From positions 261,152,687-261,216,686 of the forward strand of contig NC_069658.1 of assembly GCF_027244095.1 (NCBI RefSeq): DNA of 64,000 nt. Reading direction: 5' to 3'. Position numbers and translations under genes: made by a program. Position 1 is the stretch's first letter. Every line of letters begins with the position of its first letter. The stretch comes from Hemicordylus capensis (Eukaryota; Chordata; Lepidosauria; Squamata; Cordylidae). Below the pieces are notes generated by a model. The model was not told the DNA's origin. It searched no databases and saw nothing but the letters and a program-made list of their open reading frames with translations. Shown here piece by piece: positions 21,801 to 34,020 of the stretch.

Positions 21801-22540
21801 GCTATGGACTAGGGAGAAATTGGATGTGGGTGTCTACTGCCCTCTGGTGAAAAATATCATACCAGCAGCACATGTGTTTCTAATACTGTGTACAGTATTG
21901 ACACACACTGGAGAGAATCAAACAGAGGGCACTTCTGAGGGGTTCTGAAACTCTGGACATTTTCATGCACACGGCTTTAAGTGGCTCTTGCCTCAATCAG
22001 CTTGCAATGGAAAACCTACATTGGCTAGATTTCTCACTGTTGTTATAAATAGAAAATTTGGTACAGCTATAGCACCTCTCAAGTAATCAAAGCATTTCCC
22101 AAATATTTGGCTCCTTCTCATGACCCTAAACAGAGTGGAAGCATCCAGTCAGGGTTGGAAAGCCGTCCGTGCTCCCAATTGGCAGTCCTGAGCACACAAA
22201 GATCAGAGTTGGAGGAGGGGAGAGTGATCGTGTGGGAGCTGGGTGGACATTTTTTTGTCCACCCTCGATGAAATGCTGGGGACAGAATATGGGTTGACTG
22301 CACCCATCCTGCTCCTAGCTCCCACACAACCACTCTCCCTCCTCCTACCTTTATGTTTGTGTGCACATGACCACCAATCAGAAGCATGCACAGCTCTCCT
22401 ATCCTCACTGGACTCTCCTTCTACACTGTTTAGGGTTGTGAGAATGAGTTTATAATCTCAGTAAGACTGCCTTTGGACATAATGTGGAGCTGCAGGTCCA
22501 ATGGACCCACGGTTCCACACCCCAACTCCCCCCATTCTCC

Positions 22541-22706
22541 CAAGTTCAAAGTCCCAGGTTTAATCTCTGGCATCTCCAGATGGGGCTGGGAAAGACTCCT
22601 GCCCGAAACCTTGGAGAAGCCACTGGCAGTCAGTGTAGACAGTACTAAGCTAGATGTTCCAATGGTCTGACTTGGTATAAGGCAACTTTCTATGTTCCCA
22701 AGAGTC
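22541..22706 (+). repeat. tRNA-headed SINE, body and tail
   Basis: CCCAGGTTTAATCTCTGGCA (B-box region), CTTGGAGAAGCCACTGGCAG, and a TGGTCTGACTTGGTATAAGG tail. Confidence 0.75.
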
Positions 22707-22709
22707 TCT

Positions 22710-23454
22710 GTTGAAATAGGGATCTGGATGATGGTAGGGATTCTGGCAGCAACACAGACCTTGGTTCTCAGCAAGCCGTAAAGAGGGTCAGAACCTAAGA
22801 GAGCTCCAAGCAGAAGTGCCAGAGAGCTGGGCAACAGGGTAAGAGAGATGTTGCTCCAGCGAATGCTTGGAGCTGACTGTCAGTTTACATGGCTGCTGCC
22901 CTAGAGTGGCCCCTTCCTTCCCTGGGAAGACTCTGTAGTTTAAAGGGGTCTTGCCCAATTTTGTGCAGCTCCAAAGGCACTGGGAATCTCTATTTGGATT
23001 GGTAAGTCTTCAAAACACCACTCTGAGTCAGAGGCTGAGGGCAGGGCCATGTTCTCAGGTCTTGGTGGAGGCACCCAGTACCCCTGGGGTGGGTGGGTGG
23101 GTGTGTGTGCGCGCGCGCGCGTACACATAGTGCAGGGTTGTCCAGCATCTGGGTTGTAAGGTTTCCCCACCATGTCTCATCACTTGAACAGTTTCCTTTG
23201 TACCCCAGTTGGGGAGGGATGTTTCCCCTCTTTCACCCTCACAAACATGCATGCATGCCGTGCTTTAGTGCTGCTTACCTCTAACCGAGAGCCTATTAGG
23301 GTCTTTTCAGTTGTAGGGCCTGGATTGTGGAACAGCCTCTTCAGAGCAGTGTGCCTGGTACCTATGTTGTTCACCATTAGACAGCAGGAAAAGCCTTAAA
23401 AAAAATTCCCCAGTACTTTTCCCAGCTGAGGTCAACGCTCTTGTTGCTTTCATT
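22710..23454. other. No gene recognised; short GC and GGGT repeats
   Basis: A GGGT run followed by alternating GC lies at about 23085-23122. Frames here are short. Confidence 0.35.
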
Positions 23455-23528
23455 TCACTGCTGTTGGTTTTATTTATTAATTTTTATTTATTTAATTTAT
23501 ATATCACCTGACTCCAAAGGCTCTAGAG

Positions 23529-23666
23529 CAGGGTTTCTCAACTTGTGGGTCCCCAGATGTTATTGGACTTCAACTCCCATAATCCCCAGCCCCAGTGGCT
23601 TTTGGTTGGGAATTATGGGAGTTGAAGTCCAATTACATCTGGGGACCCACACGTTGAGAATCCTTG
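23529..23666. mobile_element. Palindromic hAT-like MITE, clean copy
   Basis: It has perfect 8-bp flanks CTCTAGAG at 23521-23528 and 23667-23674. The arms include CTCAACTTGTGGGTCCCCAG and the complement GGGGACCCACACGTTGAGA. Same family as 14715-14850. Confidence 0.88.
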
Positions 23667-23674
23667 CTCTAGAG

Positions 23675-24650
23675 GCTTTAGAGTTGGAAGGGACTTGGAG
23701 GTCTTTTAGTCCAGCTTTTGCTCAGTGTGGGAAACTGCTAAAGTATCTCTGACAAATGGTTGTTGAGCCTCTGTATGAAAAACTCTAGCAAAGGAGAGTC
23801 CACCACTGCATAAGGTAAAGGCAGTCCTGCCCTCAGGAGTAACAGAGAACAAGTCCACTCTATCTCGTGCTGTATGTGACAGTCCTTCAGATATTGGAAG
23901 AAGGCAGTCATATCTCCCTTTAGAGTTCTCTTCTCCAGGAAGTTGTTCACATGGGGCTTTTAAAGCCCTTTAACTCACATCTCCTCCGGAATGGAGGGAA
24001 TGCATTCACATATTGGTCAGATTTACCCTGAAGTCCCTGTGAATTATCGGGCAGCACTTCACACACAATTCAGGTTTTTCACTGTGTGTTAGAGTGCAGC
24101 CCGATTTTTATCCAGGGTTAAAAAAAATCCACTATTTCTGTTGGGTTTTGGGGACAACTTCAAGTTCACAGTAAAGCCTACCAGTATACTCACAGTAAAG
24201 CCTGCTGTGTGTAAAAAAGGTCCCTGGTTAAACGTACCCAGCTTCTTCAACTATTCCTCGTAGGGCTTGGTTTCCATCTTTGTTGTCCTCCTCCAGCTCT
24301 GTGTGTGTCTATTCATGTCCTTTTTAAAATGCAGAACTGGACATAGTATTCTGAGTGAGGTCTGACCAGTGCAGGATAGACTGAAACTACTAATCATGAT
24401 CTGGATTCTATGGCTCTGTTAATGCAGCCAGGATTGAATTAGCTTTTTTAGCAACTGCATCACAACTGTTGGCTCATGTTCAACTTGTGGTCCGTCAAAA
24501 CACCTAGATTTTTCCCACCACATGTACTGCTGTCAAACCTATCCCACATCCTATACTTGTGCATTTTTCTTACCTAAATGCAGGATTTTACATTTGTCTC
24601 TTTTGCACTTCCTCTTGTTGGTTTTGGCCCAATGTTCAAGCATATCCAGA
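23675..24650 (-). mobile_element. CR1 LINE 3' fragment interrupted by a MITE
   Basis: GAGTTGGAAGGGACTTGGAG at 23686 is the classic CR1 3' end (reverse orientation). Further on, the minus strand reads LEHWAKTNKRKCKRDKCKIL and HLGKKN, a CR1 reverse transcriptase motif. A short element with TTCACATGGGGCTTTTA-like ends (about 23941-24228) interrupts it and belongs to the 20.4-kb element family. Confidence 0.7.
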
Positions 24651-25149
24651 ACTTCAGATAATTTCAAATCTTGATTCAGTAATCCAAAAACCTTCAATTT
24701 AAGATGCTTTAGATTTTCACTTGTGCTCGAAAAAGAGTGGAAATTGCAGGGCATTTTTTGACCTGCCCATGTGACCCAACTATGAAGGGCAATGCCATCA
24801 CCCTTGGTGAGCTGCCTAGGTGGAGGACCCTCCTGGTTCAAGAAATTAGGTAGGCAAAGGAGAGGAGGCTGGGTCTGAATAGGAGGAGGGTGCTGGAGCG
24901 CCTACTTCAAGTGCACAGTCCACACCCAGCAGTAGCACCGCTTCCCAATCCAGCAGTGTGGTGTCCCTGGCAGCACCAACACAACTGGCACTTACAGCCA
25001 TTTGGTCCACCCAAACAGGGGTGCCTTGCCAGGGGTAAGGTGGGCATTGACCGTGCCCTGCAGCAGTGCCGAGCAGAGCATTCTGCGTACCAGAGACAGA
25101 TCTGGTCTAGTTTTAGGCAACGTGTTGCCAAATCTGGCTGGAAATGCAA

Positions 25150-25340
25150 TGGTTGCCGGACAGCTCCTCTCCTGCCACCCAACCAGCAACACAAGAGAGG
25201 GTGTTTTCCATGGCCGGGGACATGGTGACACCCCATCGCTCATGCCTGGATGCTGGCTTGGTGGAGCAGCTGATCTTCCTCAAAGTCAGCCTCCCCCTGC
25301 TGGGCTATCCCAAGCTGGTTGTGGAGGGTGAACCCCACTT
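25150..25340 (+). pseudogene. Relic of a hAT transposase C-terminus
   Basis: A frame from about 25195 reads ERVFSMAGDMVTPHRSCLDA and then GLVEQLIFLKVSLPLLG. This is the ER-V-FS-AG...LV-L--NL signature of the hAT dimerisation region. The sequence upstream (24860-25190) is GC-rich and probably belongs to the same relic but is out of frame. It is a different and much older hAT lineage from the element at 56.4 kb. Confidence 0.65.
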
Positions 25341-26008
25341 TCAGCTCACTCTGGCCAACCGAAAACAATGTGCCGCAGTCTGCCCATTAGCGCTGCTGAC
25401 ACACACAGGAATACATGCATGCCACCACCAGGCCAGGGATAATGGGTTGGTGCCCCGGGCCAGCACCCATCTGAGGCAATGGTGGAGCACAGGTTTTATG
25501 TTGGTTGTCTTTGATGTTGGCAGCTTGGTTGGTTGGTTATTGTTTTGTTTGCTGTTGCTAACCTTTTCTCAGAGCATAGCCACTGCCAGATACATGCACA
25601 TGTGTGTGTGGGCTGAGGCCAACTTACTCCAGACATGAAGAGAAGAAAGAAGACTTCTTCTGAAGTATGTAGTTAACTCTTTTCAATCTCTGCACACAGT
25701 TTAATGTGCTTTCTGTGCTATTGCTGCTGCTATACTTTGCTTGCTTTTGCTGGATCTCAGATGAACAAAGGCAGAAGTACTTGGTTACCTTGCCTGCCCT
25801 TCCCTTGTGAGACTTGTTGAGCTTCAGTGTGAAAGATGGTGGTGTTGTGGCGAGAAATCTCTAGTGTCTGTAATATTTTCTCGGTGGTTTTTGGCTGTGA
25901 GATTAGCTCCATGTGTGTCTGTCCTCGAGACTAACCAAGTTGCACTCTGGTCTGGAGGTCTGACTCTGTACTCTGTCTGCATTCTGCATTCTAGATGTAC
26001 ATTCAGGG

Positions 26009-26463
26009 GCATCTGGTGGGCCACTGTGTGAAACAGGATGCTGAACTAGATAGGCCTTGGGCCTGATCCTGCAGAATTGTTCTTATGTTAAAAGGGTGCT
26101 GTTGCTGCTACTGTTACTATAGAGTTATATTACATGTCTGGAGAGAATGGTCTTGATCTGCCTGTTCTGGATGGGGTCACACTTCCCCAGAAGGAACAGG
26201 TACGCAGTCTAGGGGTGCTTCTGGATCCAAGTCTCTCTCTGGTGTCCCAGGTTGAGGCAGTGGCCAGAAGTGCCTTCTATCAGCTTCAGCTGATATGCCA
26301 GCTGCACCCGTTTCTTGAAATAGACAACCTCAAAACAGTGGTACATCTGCTGGTAACCTCCAGACAGGATTATTGCAATGCACTCTATGTGGGGCTGCCC
26401 TTGTACATAGTTCAACAACTTCACAGACTTCTAGCAGTAAAGATGCATTTTTCAGCCTCTTAA
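26009..26463 (+). mobile_element. LINE fragments: CR1/L2 3' end and an RT C-terminal piece
   Basis: 26009-26095 is the CATCTGGTGGGCC...GATCCTGCAG 3' end. 26134-26463 encodes LGVLLDPSLSLVSQVEAVAR and LVTSRQDYCNALYVGLPL, the connection region of Jockey-group (L2/Rex-like) reverse transcriptases. The two pieces are probably different insertions. Confidence 0.65.
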
Positions 26464-26879
26464 AATGCTACTTTGAGGATCAATTGTGAAATAACCATTG
26501 ATTGGGTCCCAGAGGGATATACAAAAGGTACTTTTATGGCATTCAGTCTAAAGGCTGAAACTATGTAAATGGCTTACAGAATCATTTAAATAACACTTCC
26601 TCAGTCCGAAAGATTGTCTCCAACCCTTTTAAGTCCCTGTGCAGAAGATAAAAACTTTAACTGCTCTATCTAAGCCATTTGTCAACAGACAGATCTTCAC
26701 CAGATTTGCAAGGGAGGGGTCTTTTGTCACCTAGTGAATGTGTGTAAGGCAGATCAAATTGTTTGCTTTTATAAGCAATAGAATGTTCAGGGCTTATACT
26801 GGTGGAGTGTTGAAACCACTTCCCATCTTAATAATATGGGCATGACTGTGCCAGTATAATTCCTATCCCTCCCCCCTTC

Positions 26880-27150
26880 AGCCTTGTTTTGTCTGCAAAT
26901 ATGATAAGCATCCTTTATATTCCCTCATTCAAATCATTTATTAAAATGTTAAACAGCACAGGCCCCGGGACATTTCCACTTGTGGGATTCCGCTTGATAC
27001 TTCAATCCAAGTTGACACAGAGCCATTAATGAGCACCTCTTAGGTATGGTTGTTTAAATGTATTACTATATTATGTTTTATGTGTTTCATGTAAGCTGTC
27101 TTGGAGGACTGATTGGAAAGGCAGGGTATATATGTATTAAATAAACATTT
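26880..27150 (-). mobile_element. CR1 fragment plus a repeat tail
   Basis: 26880-27050 in reverse matches the CR1 RT region (CAGCACAGGCCCCGGGACA, CACTTGTGGGATTCCGCTTG, TGACACAGAGCCATTAATGA). It is followed by a plus-strand tail, CTTGGAGGACTGATTGGAAA then GGGTATATATG. Confidence 0.6.
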
Positions 27151-27327
27151 TGCTTCTGTTGTACATAAAACATATTCTGATAAAATACTAAGATAACTCT
27201 GGAGAGAAACTTTGCTGTAGAAAAGGACATTCTTATTCAAATTTTATGCAGGTAAAGAGAAACTGGATGAAAATCTTCAACACTGCCTTATTGGGGCAAT
27301 AGCTGCCTTTTGTGGGAACCACTTGAC

Positions 27328-29026
27328 CTGCGTTCCCTCTAAGGTGTGTGGCGATGCACTCACACACTAAATTCAACACACAATGCATCAATTTCAAGCA
27401 GTTGTGCAGGTGCCACTGCTGGCTGCAAATCTGTGACTCTCCCTGAGCAACAACACCCCCACCCCTTGCTGCCTTTTCACCTCCGCTGGCCTCCAAGTAG
27501 GAAAAAGCTGGCCCCTCTCTCTCTATCAACTGCATCTTTTCTTATTTTAAAGGGCAATCCAGAGAATGAGTGATCTGTTTTATCTTTGGCCAGTGGGGAA
27601 ACTGTGCGAATATATCTATTGACAGCCTCTTGGCTAGCTTGCTGTCCTCAGTCTGGGTGCTGCGGTTTCCAATTCCTCTTGCATGTGTGGTTTTCTATTA
27701 CTATTTCTACCAGCTTGGATGCAATTACCCCCTTTCCTTTCATTTGCTCTTTTTTTCTGTGCTAAAAATTTACTCTGCCTCTCCATTCTCTCCAGTGCTG
27801 CTTGTCTCTTCCTGTGGAACTTTGCCTTTAGCATTGAAGGTTTTGTAGGGAAGGAGCCACGGGAACACTGCCCCCTGCTGCCACCTCCGTAGCAAGATCA
27901 GAAAAATCAGCTCCCTCCTGCAAGTGAGAGAGCTTTCCCCTGCTCTGACCACAGCAAGAACTCTACCGAAAATGGGGGCAGGTGCATCTGCACCTTGATA
28001 ATGGCATCAGAGCACATGCATGCTCCTCGCCATTTACAATAGGTTCCTGCTGCAGTCAGAGCAGGAGAGTTGATTCTCCCACTATAGCCAGGGAAGAGCC
28101 AACTACAATTCTAGATTGTGCAAAAGTGAGGTTTTAAAGCACAGAAACAAAGGCTGCTGCTAATTCATCTGATTCCAAACTGATTGGGAATCCTCCTGAT
28201 GACCCTCTGTGATCCCCTTCTTAATGTAACTGGCATTTACCTAATTAGCAGCTTGTTTGATTCTCCACCCCACTGAAAGAGACTGAAGGGGCAAGAGACT
28301 ACTGAGAAGCAGTAAGGGAAAACAGCTGGGGAGAAGGCTAGGGGTTGGGGAGAAAGGAGGACAGTGTGGCACAGAGCAATTCATTCATTGCTTCTGAATC
28401 TTTCTGATTGACTTGACCTTTTCAAATCCTCTCAACCCCAAAAGGCTGAGGTAGGCGTTCCTTTGATAGAAGCCATGTCTTTGTCTCTTTCCATTTTCTT
28501 CCTGTAGATTGATTTGGCTCCTCAAAGAATGAAGAGGTGGTGGTGGTACAGTAGGAAAACTGTAAATGGAAATGGCTCTTTGCTATACAGATCTCTGCGA
28601 AGTTTATATAATAAGAATCTTTTAAAAATATTTTAAAAGCAAGTACTGGACGCTGCTTTGGCAACATGGAAAGAATACACAATCTCTGGTGGGACCTGCA
28701 TGCCAAATCTGAAATGAAAGGAAATTTTGCATTTCCCCCCCAGACAGAATATACATTGTTGAAAGTTGAATAAGCAATTACTCTAATTACAGAAACTGGA
28801 AAAGCAAACAGTGGCAAAAATGCTTCTTTTTTGTGGTAGGGAAGTTAAATTAGTACTTGGTTTGTTTGTTTTTTAAAAGACATGTGCATTTAAAACATCT
28901 TAACACGTAAAGAAAATACTCATAATAATGCACATGTGCACACACTGCCTTGATACTGTTGCCCAGAACAAAACTCATCCTGCACTGATGAGGGAGTGGG
29001 GGGGGGTGACGACAGAGGGAACACTG
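27328..29026. mobile_element. Candidate 1.7-kb hAT-like element (CAGTGTTCCCTCT ends)
   Basis: The left end CTGCGTTCCCTCTA and inverted right end CAGTGTTCCCTCTG match over 14 bp. Flanks CACTTGAC (27320-27327) and CACCTGAC (29027-29034) form an 8-bp duplication with one mismatch. The palindromic MITE at 45110 starts the same way. No transposase frame is visible inside. Confidence 0.45.
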
Positions 29027-29344
29027 CACCTGACCCCTGTGACTGCTTCCTGTTGCTACTCCTGCTCATGGTCAGTTCCTCCCATCGACCAGCCTTCCTT
29101 AGCTTTATGCCCTGCAGGCTGAGAGCCTAGCAGGAACAGGAGGACAGTGTCTTGCCAAAGGCCACCTAGTGAGTTCATGACAATGGTGATCTCTAAACCA
29201 GGGACTTCCCAGTTTGCACAGTTTGCCATTACACTAGTTATCCCTCTTATTCAAATGGTTTTTCTCTGTAAAACATTGGGAGGTGTGTACTTCTTTAGAT
29301 TCTCACTCACAACAATAACCAAGAGCACTTTTATATGTTGTAAC

Positions 29345-29350
29345 TTTATT
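29345..29350 (-). terminator. Poly(A) signal AATAAA of the acidic secreted-protein gene
   Basis: AATAAA on the minus strand lies about 555 nt downstream of the stop codon at 29903. No closer canonical signal was seen in the 3' UTR. Confidence 0.55.
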
Positions 29351-29902
29351 GTGGGCAAATTTCCTCTTTGTGGAAGCAAGCAATGACCAATTGACCATGA
29401 AGCCAACTATTCCAACATTCACAAAGCATTGTTATTCCAAAAAGGTTAACTGCAAAGTGATTCTTCTGTGGTGGTCACCAAAGCTGGTGATTATGCTGAT
29501 GATAGATCCTAAAAGGTTCTGGTCTTTAGCCCCTCATATCAGTCCACTAAAATCCACCCCTTACTTTAAGAATCATTGATAGTCTGTTTCCTATCCTCCA
29601 TCTCTCTCTCTCTCATTCTCTAGATCCTACAAGATCTAAGCATAGTTGTGTTTAAACCATGACTACTGCTTCAGGCTCCACACATGTATTAACACAGAGA
29701 ATGAGTTGCAGCAAGACTGAAAAACCTGCTCTTGGAAATATGAAAGATTAAACTGAAAATAAAAAAGTTAATTTAAAAACATCTGTTCTTACTTTTTTAT
29801 ACTTCTTAAATGACTAAGAACATAGATGATCCTGAGGAATAATCTGAAATGAGGATCCTGAGCTATTGCCCTTTCCATAGGTAAAGATGGATTGGCTGGC
29901 CC

Positions 29903-30753
29903 TTAATAAAACATCTCTTCAGAATCTGGGATGTCTGAGAGAGAAGGCTGGCTGGCTGGAGGGGGTTCAGATATGGCTGGTGGGACCAACTCTGCCAAGA
30001 AAGATGGGGAAGGCAGGACCTCAGATTCAGCTTGCTGAGTAGAGGCAGGGACTATTTGCAGAGCAGGCTCTGGAGAAGTAGGGAAACCAGACCTTCTTGC
30101 TGGTTGCAGAACACTGCTTGTTGGCAAATCAGTTGACGTAGCTTCATTAGCCTGATCCATATAGGCATCCAGAAGTTTCTTCAAGGCAGGAAACCAAGAA
30201 AAAAATTCATCTGGAGGAGGCTCAGACTCTGGTGAGCCAGAAAAAGCTTTCACCAAAGGCCCAAGAAGTTTGGGAAGATCAGAAAATGAAAACTCATCCA
30301 CATTTATTGGACCAGTTTGAGGGTTACCAGCCTTATCATCCTCCTCAGCAGCTCTTTTAACAATGAAGTTCATAAGTTCAGCAGCATCAGCTGCTAGTTC
30401 CTCATCAACATCATCATCATCAAGGTCATTTAGGTATTCACCTTCAGCAGTATTAGCTTCTGTTACATTATCCATTAGGAACTCTTCCAAGTTACTTGAA
30501 CTCTCCTCCTTGGTCATCTTGGCATCTTCTTGAGGGGAATTTGTGGGTTCTTTGTCAAGTGTGGTAGTTTCATCATGATCCAGGGAATCATCACGTGCAG
30601 TCAAGTCCACTTCATTGGAATCTGTTTCAGGTTCATTGGATTCAAGCTCAGGTTTCTCAAGGACAGTTTCTTTATCAAGGTAATCTTCCTTTGATGAAGT
30701 TGTTGCACTGGTGGATGTCTCAACAGAGCTTCCAAGGCTCTTGGGTATCACAC
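29903..30753 (-). CDS. Terminal exon, acidic cysteine-free secreted protein (novel family)
   Basis: A 282-codon frame follows a strong acceptor: CTCTCTTTTGTGGCCCTCCC then AG at 30755-30754. It starts in phase 1, matching the donor at 40942. Joined to the signal-peptide exon, the protein has about 308 residues. Residues 31-150 are rich in E, D, S and T; 135-148 is a D/E run; 149-163 is a short amphipathic stretch with a KR pair at 158-159. Residues 178-228 hold two hydrophobic amphipathic segments (SFSDLPKLLGPLVKAF and FFSWFPALKKLLDAYM). The rest is P/S-rich and ends IPDSEEMFY. There is no cysteine, one N-V-T sequon at 121-123, and S-x-E motifs at S35, S46, S64, S71, S199, S252 and S303. This composition resembles secreted acidic phosphoproteins, but SIBLING/SCPP genes use phase-0 introns, so I do not assign it to them. 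Further exons in the intron are possible. Confidence 0.75.
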
Positions 30754-31312
30754 CTGGGAGGGCCACAAAAGAGAGACTATGAAATGGTGGGTCTATAACA
30801 AAGGGTCCCAGAACTCAATATAACATGGGCTCCACAAAGCAAATCTCCTCAGTCAAAGGGATAAGTCACTGCCCCTAGACACAACAATCAGTGGTCCAAT
30901 TTTCAAGAAACAGCGTCAGGCTGAGCTGTGGGCAGCTACCTGTAGTTGGTGCAGGGCTCTAAGCCAGAGCCAGGACAATCAGTAAGACAGTATTCAAGGT
31001 CAAGACAAGCAGATTACCCAAGAACCAGGGATCAAGCAGCAAGTCAGAAAAAAGCAAAGTACTGTCTCACTGATTGAAGAACCAAGTAGTTTAGCCAAAA
31101 GAAGTAAATACAACATGCCAGAATCAAGAAATCTTGAAACTGAGGATAGGCCAGCCCCAGACAGGAAATTTCTCATACTCTTCCTGTTGTAGAGAGGTAA
31201 TGCATGCCCTCATAAGTAGAGCCTGTCCAGAGCCTGGAGGCTCAAAGACATCCTGCAACAGATCAAGCCACCACAGGGGGCAATGGTAAGTTAAGTCTCA
31301 GTACAGACTTGG

Positions 31313-31508
31313 GTAAAAGTAAAGTGTGCCGTAGAGTCAGTGTCGACTCCTGGTGACCACAGAGCCCTGTGGTTGTTTTTGGTAGAATACAGGAGGGGTT
31401 TACCATTGCCTCCTTCCGTACAGGATGAGATGATGCTTTTCAGCATCTTCCTATGTCACTGGTGTCTGATATAGGTGTTTCCCAAAGTCTGGGAAACATA
31501 CCAGCTGG
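31313..31508 (-). repeat. SINE family 2
   Basis: On the plus strand it begins AAAAGTAAAGTGTGCCGTAG and ends GGGAAACATACCAGCTGG. The tRNA head is truncated. Confidence 0.8.
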
Positions 31509-32326
31509 ATACAACCTGACAAACACAGCTTCTCCTACTATCATCTTAAATACCACTTTTTAACATTCATGAGGTGCTTTGCCACCTTTGTGTATGTTAG
31601 AAATAGAGAAAATGGAGGCTGAAAGATGGAGATGCCCAAGGAGACTCCATGAATCTCACAGTGAATATTCAATGTTTTAGGAAAATCTTCAGGTTAGAAA
31701 GAAGTGCAGTAACTGGACCCCACTGGCTGTCAAATGTCTGGGGCTTGCATGGTAGGCTTTTTCCATCTCCCCAATCCTCTACTGTAAAGACCACTTTATC
31801 ACCACCGCTAATTAAGGCAGGCTGTACTCTGGCAAACGTAAACATCTGGGACCAAAAGGCCATGAAATGCAAGAGATCCAATATATGACAGTTCTAAATA
31901 AAGCTTAAATGTACACAAAGCAAGTACCACTGACAGCAGCAATAATAGGTGATAGCAGCATAGCAGTGGCTTATTATTATAGAAGGCTGGGATGTGTTAG
32001 CCCCAAAATGGACTCTATAAGCCACCTCTAAGCAGCAGTGATCTCTTGCTTCTCCCTCATTGGTTGATCTACCATTCACCTCTCCCACCCACTCCACCCC
32101 GCATTGTCCTGTCAAGCTGCTGTCCAAAGATCCCAGCTACTAGAATTATTAGGATGCTGTAGAGATTAGAAGGGATCTGGGCAAGTAACAACTTTCTATC
32201 TTGTATGTTCAATGACCCCTTGAAGTCAGGACAGAGTCCACTGCTCTCCTTGTTTACTATGGATGTACTATCCCAACTGCCTGGATAATCCTGCTGGAAA
32301 TAATAGCATAATACTATGGTCCCATT

Positions 32327-32450
32327 ACTCAGTGGTAGAGCACATGCTTCAGATGCAGAAGGCCACACCATCCCCAGTTACAGAGTTACAGATAACAGGG
32401 CTGGGGTAGTGGGACAGGGGGATCTCTGCCCAAGGCCCTGGAGAACCCTT
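32327..32450 (+). repeat. tRNA-headed SINE, 5' part
   Basis: ACTCAGTGGTAGAGCACATG (A box) and GCAGAAGGCCACACCATCCC, then CCAAGGCCCTGGAGAACC, match the tRNA-derived SINE head and body. Confidence 0.65.
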
Positions 32451-32567
32451 GCCACAACTGAGCCCTTCCCTACCCCCAAAGGGTTCACAGTCTAAAAAGA
32501 AACATAAAGTAGACACCAGCAGCAACTACCAGAGGGATGATGTGCTGAAATTTGATGGGGACAGTTA

Positions 32568-32886
32568 GGAACATAGGAAATTGCCTTATACCGAGTCAGA
32601 CCATTGGACTATCCAGCTCAGTATTGTCTACCCAGATTGGCAGTGGCTTTTCCAAGGTTAGAGGCAGGAATCTCTCTCAGCCCTATCTGCATATGCAAGG
32701 GGGGAAACCTGAAGCCTTCTGGATACAAGCATGCAGATGCTCTTCCCAGAGTGGCCCCATCCCCTCAGGGGAATATCTTACAGTGCTCACATGCTGCCTC
32801 CCATTCAAATCCAAACCAGGGAAGACCCTGCTTAGCAGAGGAGACTATCGCTTGCGACCATAAGACTAGCTCTCCTCTGCTGCTAA
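32568..32886 (-). repeat. SINE with 5S rRNA-like head
   Basis: On the minus strand the head contains TGCTAAGCAGGGTC, CCTGGTT and GAATGGGAGGC in the order and spacing of the 5S rRNA internal promoter. The body and tail then match those of the tRNA-headed SINEs here (ACTGAGCTGGATAGTCCAAT, AGGCAATTTCCTATGTTCCT). Confidence 0.7.
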
Positions 32887-33214
32887 AAAAAAAAAGAAGA
32901 CAGTCACCACACATTTCACATCTTGTCTAGTTTGACCCCAACATGCTAACTCGGCAGAGTACAGCAGGCCATTTTTGAGGTGGAAGAGCATTCAAATATT
33001 TAACCCCCACTGGTATGCTCAGATGATATAGAGCTGTACCACCAGATTGATCCAAATATACAGGTTTGTCCTCTCTTGCTCCATCTAAGGTGTTGTTCCT
33101 GTTGATGCCCCAAGCAGCAGCCCACGCACCAGCCAATTACTCCTAAATTATTGTTTGTTTAGATGTATGCCTCACCCTACCCATAAAACACAAGGCAGGT
33201 GACAACCCTTCTTT

Positions 33215-33330
33215 ATCAATGCAATGTCACAACAATCCTGTCAGATGAGGCCATTGCTATTCACACTGAACAGATGGGAAGCAAAGGCTGAGAGAAAGCA
33301 ACATGTCCAAGAACACATCGTTCATTCTTA
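33215..33330 (-). repeat. MIR-like fragment
   Basis: TCACAACAATCCTGTCAGAT, CAGATGGGAAGCAAAGGCTG and AGAGAAAGCAACATGTCCAA resemble reverse MIR. Confidence 0.45.
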
Positions 33331-33599
33331 GATGAACCAAGTTTGAACTATGTTATCCCAAAGCTGAAGTCTTTCATACTCTCCCTGAAACTATGTTTGG
33401 ACACGATGGGATTACTAATAAGTAGGCAGTTTGAGCTTGGTTTCCTCATTGGTTCCTCCCATCTAGAATTCCATCAATCCCATTAACTGATTTCTACATT
33501 CATGAATACACAAACTGTTTAGGAAAGGGGATTAAAAAGAATTTCCCATCCACACAGTCAAGCTGCCATCCATGGTGGTTTTCCCCCTGAGTAAAAGCA

Positions 33600-34020
33600 T
33601 TACATAAACCAGTGTGGCTGCCAGCTTGGGTGAGTGCTAGCCCACTTGCACCTCAAACGTTCACATGTCCACCATCCTGGATTGGTGTAGATGACATCAT
33701 CAAACACCATGCCATTTGGGCATGCCTATGTGTCCCTACAGCTGTAGCAAATTTGGTTCAAATTGGTTAAGCGGTTTATAAGTTAGCCATTTGCACCTCA
33801 AAGGTGTATGTGTCCGCCATCTTGGATCGGGGTGGATGACATCACAAACTACACCGTTGAGGTGTCCCCATGTGTCCCTACAACTGTTCCCAATTTGGTT
33901 CATATTGGTCCGGGCGTTGCAAAGTTGATGGGGGTCACACACGGACGCATGGACACACACAGAGAACGCTAAGTGATCTCATAAGCGTACTGGAAAGTAG
34001 GCTAAAAAGTTGTCTTAAGG
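33600..34020 (+). repeat. Interspersed repeat with two about 150-bp units (RTE-like 3' UTR type)
   Basis: TTTGCACCTCAAAGGTG, GTCCGCCATCTTGGATCGG, TGTGTCCCTACAACTG, AATTTGGTTCATATTGGTCC and CACACACAGAGAACG recur here and at 61330-61590 and 62960-63150. A genomic motif of this type (GGTTnAGCGGTTT followed by ACACACAGACGG-like sequence) is known from RTE/Proto2-like LINE tails. It ends GGAAAGTAGGCTAA. Confidence 0.45.
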
